A DNA stretch of 64,000 bases from Mercurialis annua (Eukaryota; Streptophyta; Magnoliopsida; Malpighiales; Euphorbiaceae): the NCBI RefSeq assembly GCF_937616625.2, contig NC_065574.1, forward strand, positions 27,282,501 through 27,346,500, read 5' to 3'. The first letter of the stretch is position 1. Each line of letters opens with the position of its first letter. Under the pieces are notes generated by a model. The model did not search any database. It saw only the letters and a program-made list of their open reading frames with translations, and had not been told where the DNA came from. The position numbers and the translations under genes are program-made. This document shows, one piece after another, positions 63,300 to 64,000 of this stretch.

Positions 63300-64000
63300 T
63301 AACGCAAAGTGTGCGTGAAAAGTGACGATAGATTAGTATGTCGCTTGTCAAGTCTAAGTATGGTTAGGTTATATTACGCAAAATGTGCGTGAAAAGTGAC
63401 TCTAGATTTGTATGTCAGATCTGAAGTCTCTTTAATGCGTCGTTTCGATTACCTAAGCATAGTTTAGTTATATTACGCAAAGTGTGCGTCAAAAGTGACG
63501 CTAGATTAGTATGTCGTGTCTCAAGTCTTTTTAACGCGTCGTTTCAATAACCATGCTTATTTCGCGTCACAAGTCTCACTAACGTGTCGTTTCAATTACC
63601 ATGCTTATGCCGCCTCAAACGTCTCTTTAGCGCATTGTTCCGATTACCTAAGCATGGTTAGGTTATATTACGCAAAATGTGCGTGAAAAGTGACGCTAGA
63701 TTAGTATGTCGCCTCTTTAGTCTCTTTAACGCTTCATTTCGATTACCTAAGCTTGATAAGGTTATATTACGCAAAGTGTGCGTGAAAAGTGACGCTAGAT
63801 TAGAATGTCGCATCTCAAGTCTCTTTAACGCATCGTTTCAATTACCATGCTTATTTCGCATCACATGTCTCACTAACGCGCCGTTCCGATTACCTAAGCA
63901 TGGTTAGGTTATATTACGCAAAGTGTGAGTGAAAAGTGATGCTAGATTAGTATGTAGCGTCTCAAGTTTTTGTAACGCGTCGTTTTGATTACCATGCATG

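Larger units (their letters stand above)
55301..64000 (+). repeat. Satellite array, right arm segment C
   Basis: Diverged plus-strand long and short modules run to the window end with no dominant higher-order period. Several modules are broken: a poly-T interrupted copy near 57011-57025, a rearranged copy near 57280 and a truncated copy near 60400. Variation is again concentrated at CG steps. No gene is visible. Open frames of 60-76 aa are satellite translations. Confidence 0.93.

Noticed and set aside
1..64000. tRNA, rRNA or other structured RNA genes
   Set aside because: No matching conserved boxes or cloverleaf sequence were seen. The only tRNA-related signal is the retrotransposon primer site.

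Overview
The window is plant nuclear repetitive DNA. About 56 of the 64 kb is one diverged tandem satellite family. The remaining 8 kb is a single decayed Ty3/gypsy LTR retrotransposon of the Tat type. I see no intact host gene, no rRNA or tRNA gene and no CRISPR array. The Tat-type protein domains, with a second RNase H, a gag knuckle and an antisense coiled-coil ORF, point to a flowering plant. I cannot name the species.

The satellite is built from two modules. The long module is about 99 bp. It carries two imperfect dyads, CCTAAGCATGGTTAGG and CGCAAAGTGTGCG, then GACGCTAGATTAGTATGTCG, and ends TCAAGTCTCTTTAACGCGT. The short module is about 48 bp. It lacks the middle of the long module and carries ATGCTTA where the long one has TAAGCAT, an exact reverse complement. 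Long modules usually occur in runs, with short ones interspersed.

Layout: 1-6954 holds satellite on the minus strand, with local higher-order patterns of about 297 bp and about 2.35 kb. Polarity flips at about 6954, and everything to the right reads on the plus strand apart from a 22-bp inverted scrap at 61005-61026. The interval 6955-17973 is satellite with repeated blocks (837 bp, then about 1.46 kb). The interval 17974-26051 is the retrotransposon: 5' LTR, primer site, gag, protease, RT-RNase H, second RNase H, integrase, hairpin, 18-bp minisatellite and a truncated antisense ORF. It has no 3' LTR. The interval 26052-33664 is satellite with a loose 0.8-1.2 kb higher-order pattern. The interval 33665-55300 is a highly homogeneous higher-order repeat (HOR) array with a 1325-bp unit of 15 modules (12 long, 3 short). 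The interval 55301-64000 is diverged satellite with one 783-bp-spaced duplication.

The HOR array is the most notable part. It shows at least three further levels of grouping: an 888+1325 bp pair (period 2213) at the left, a 1305+1314 bp pair (period 2619) in the middle, and a 4457-bp block re-copied minus one unit at the right. The coordinate arithmetic closes exactly, so a history of unequal exchange can be read directly. Whether this is a centromere core cannot be decided from sequence alone.
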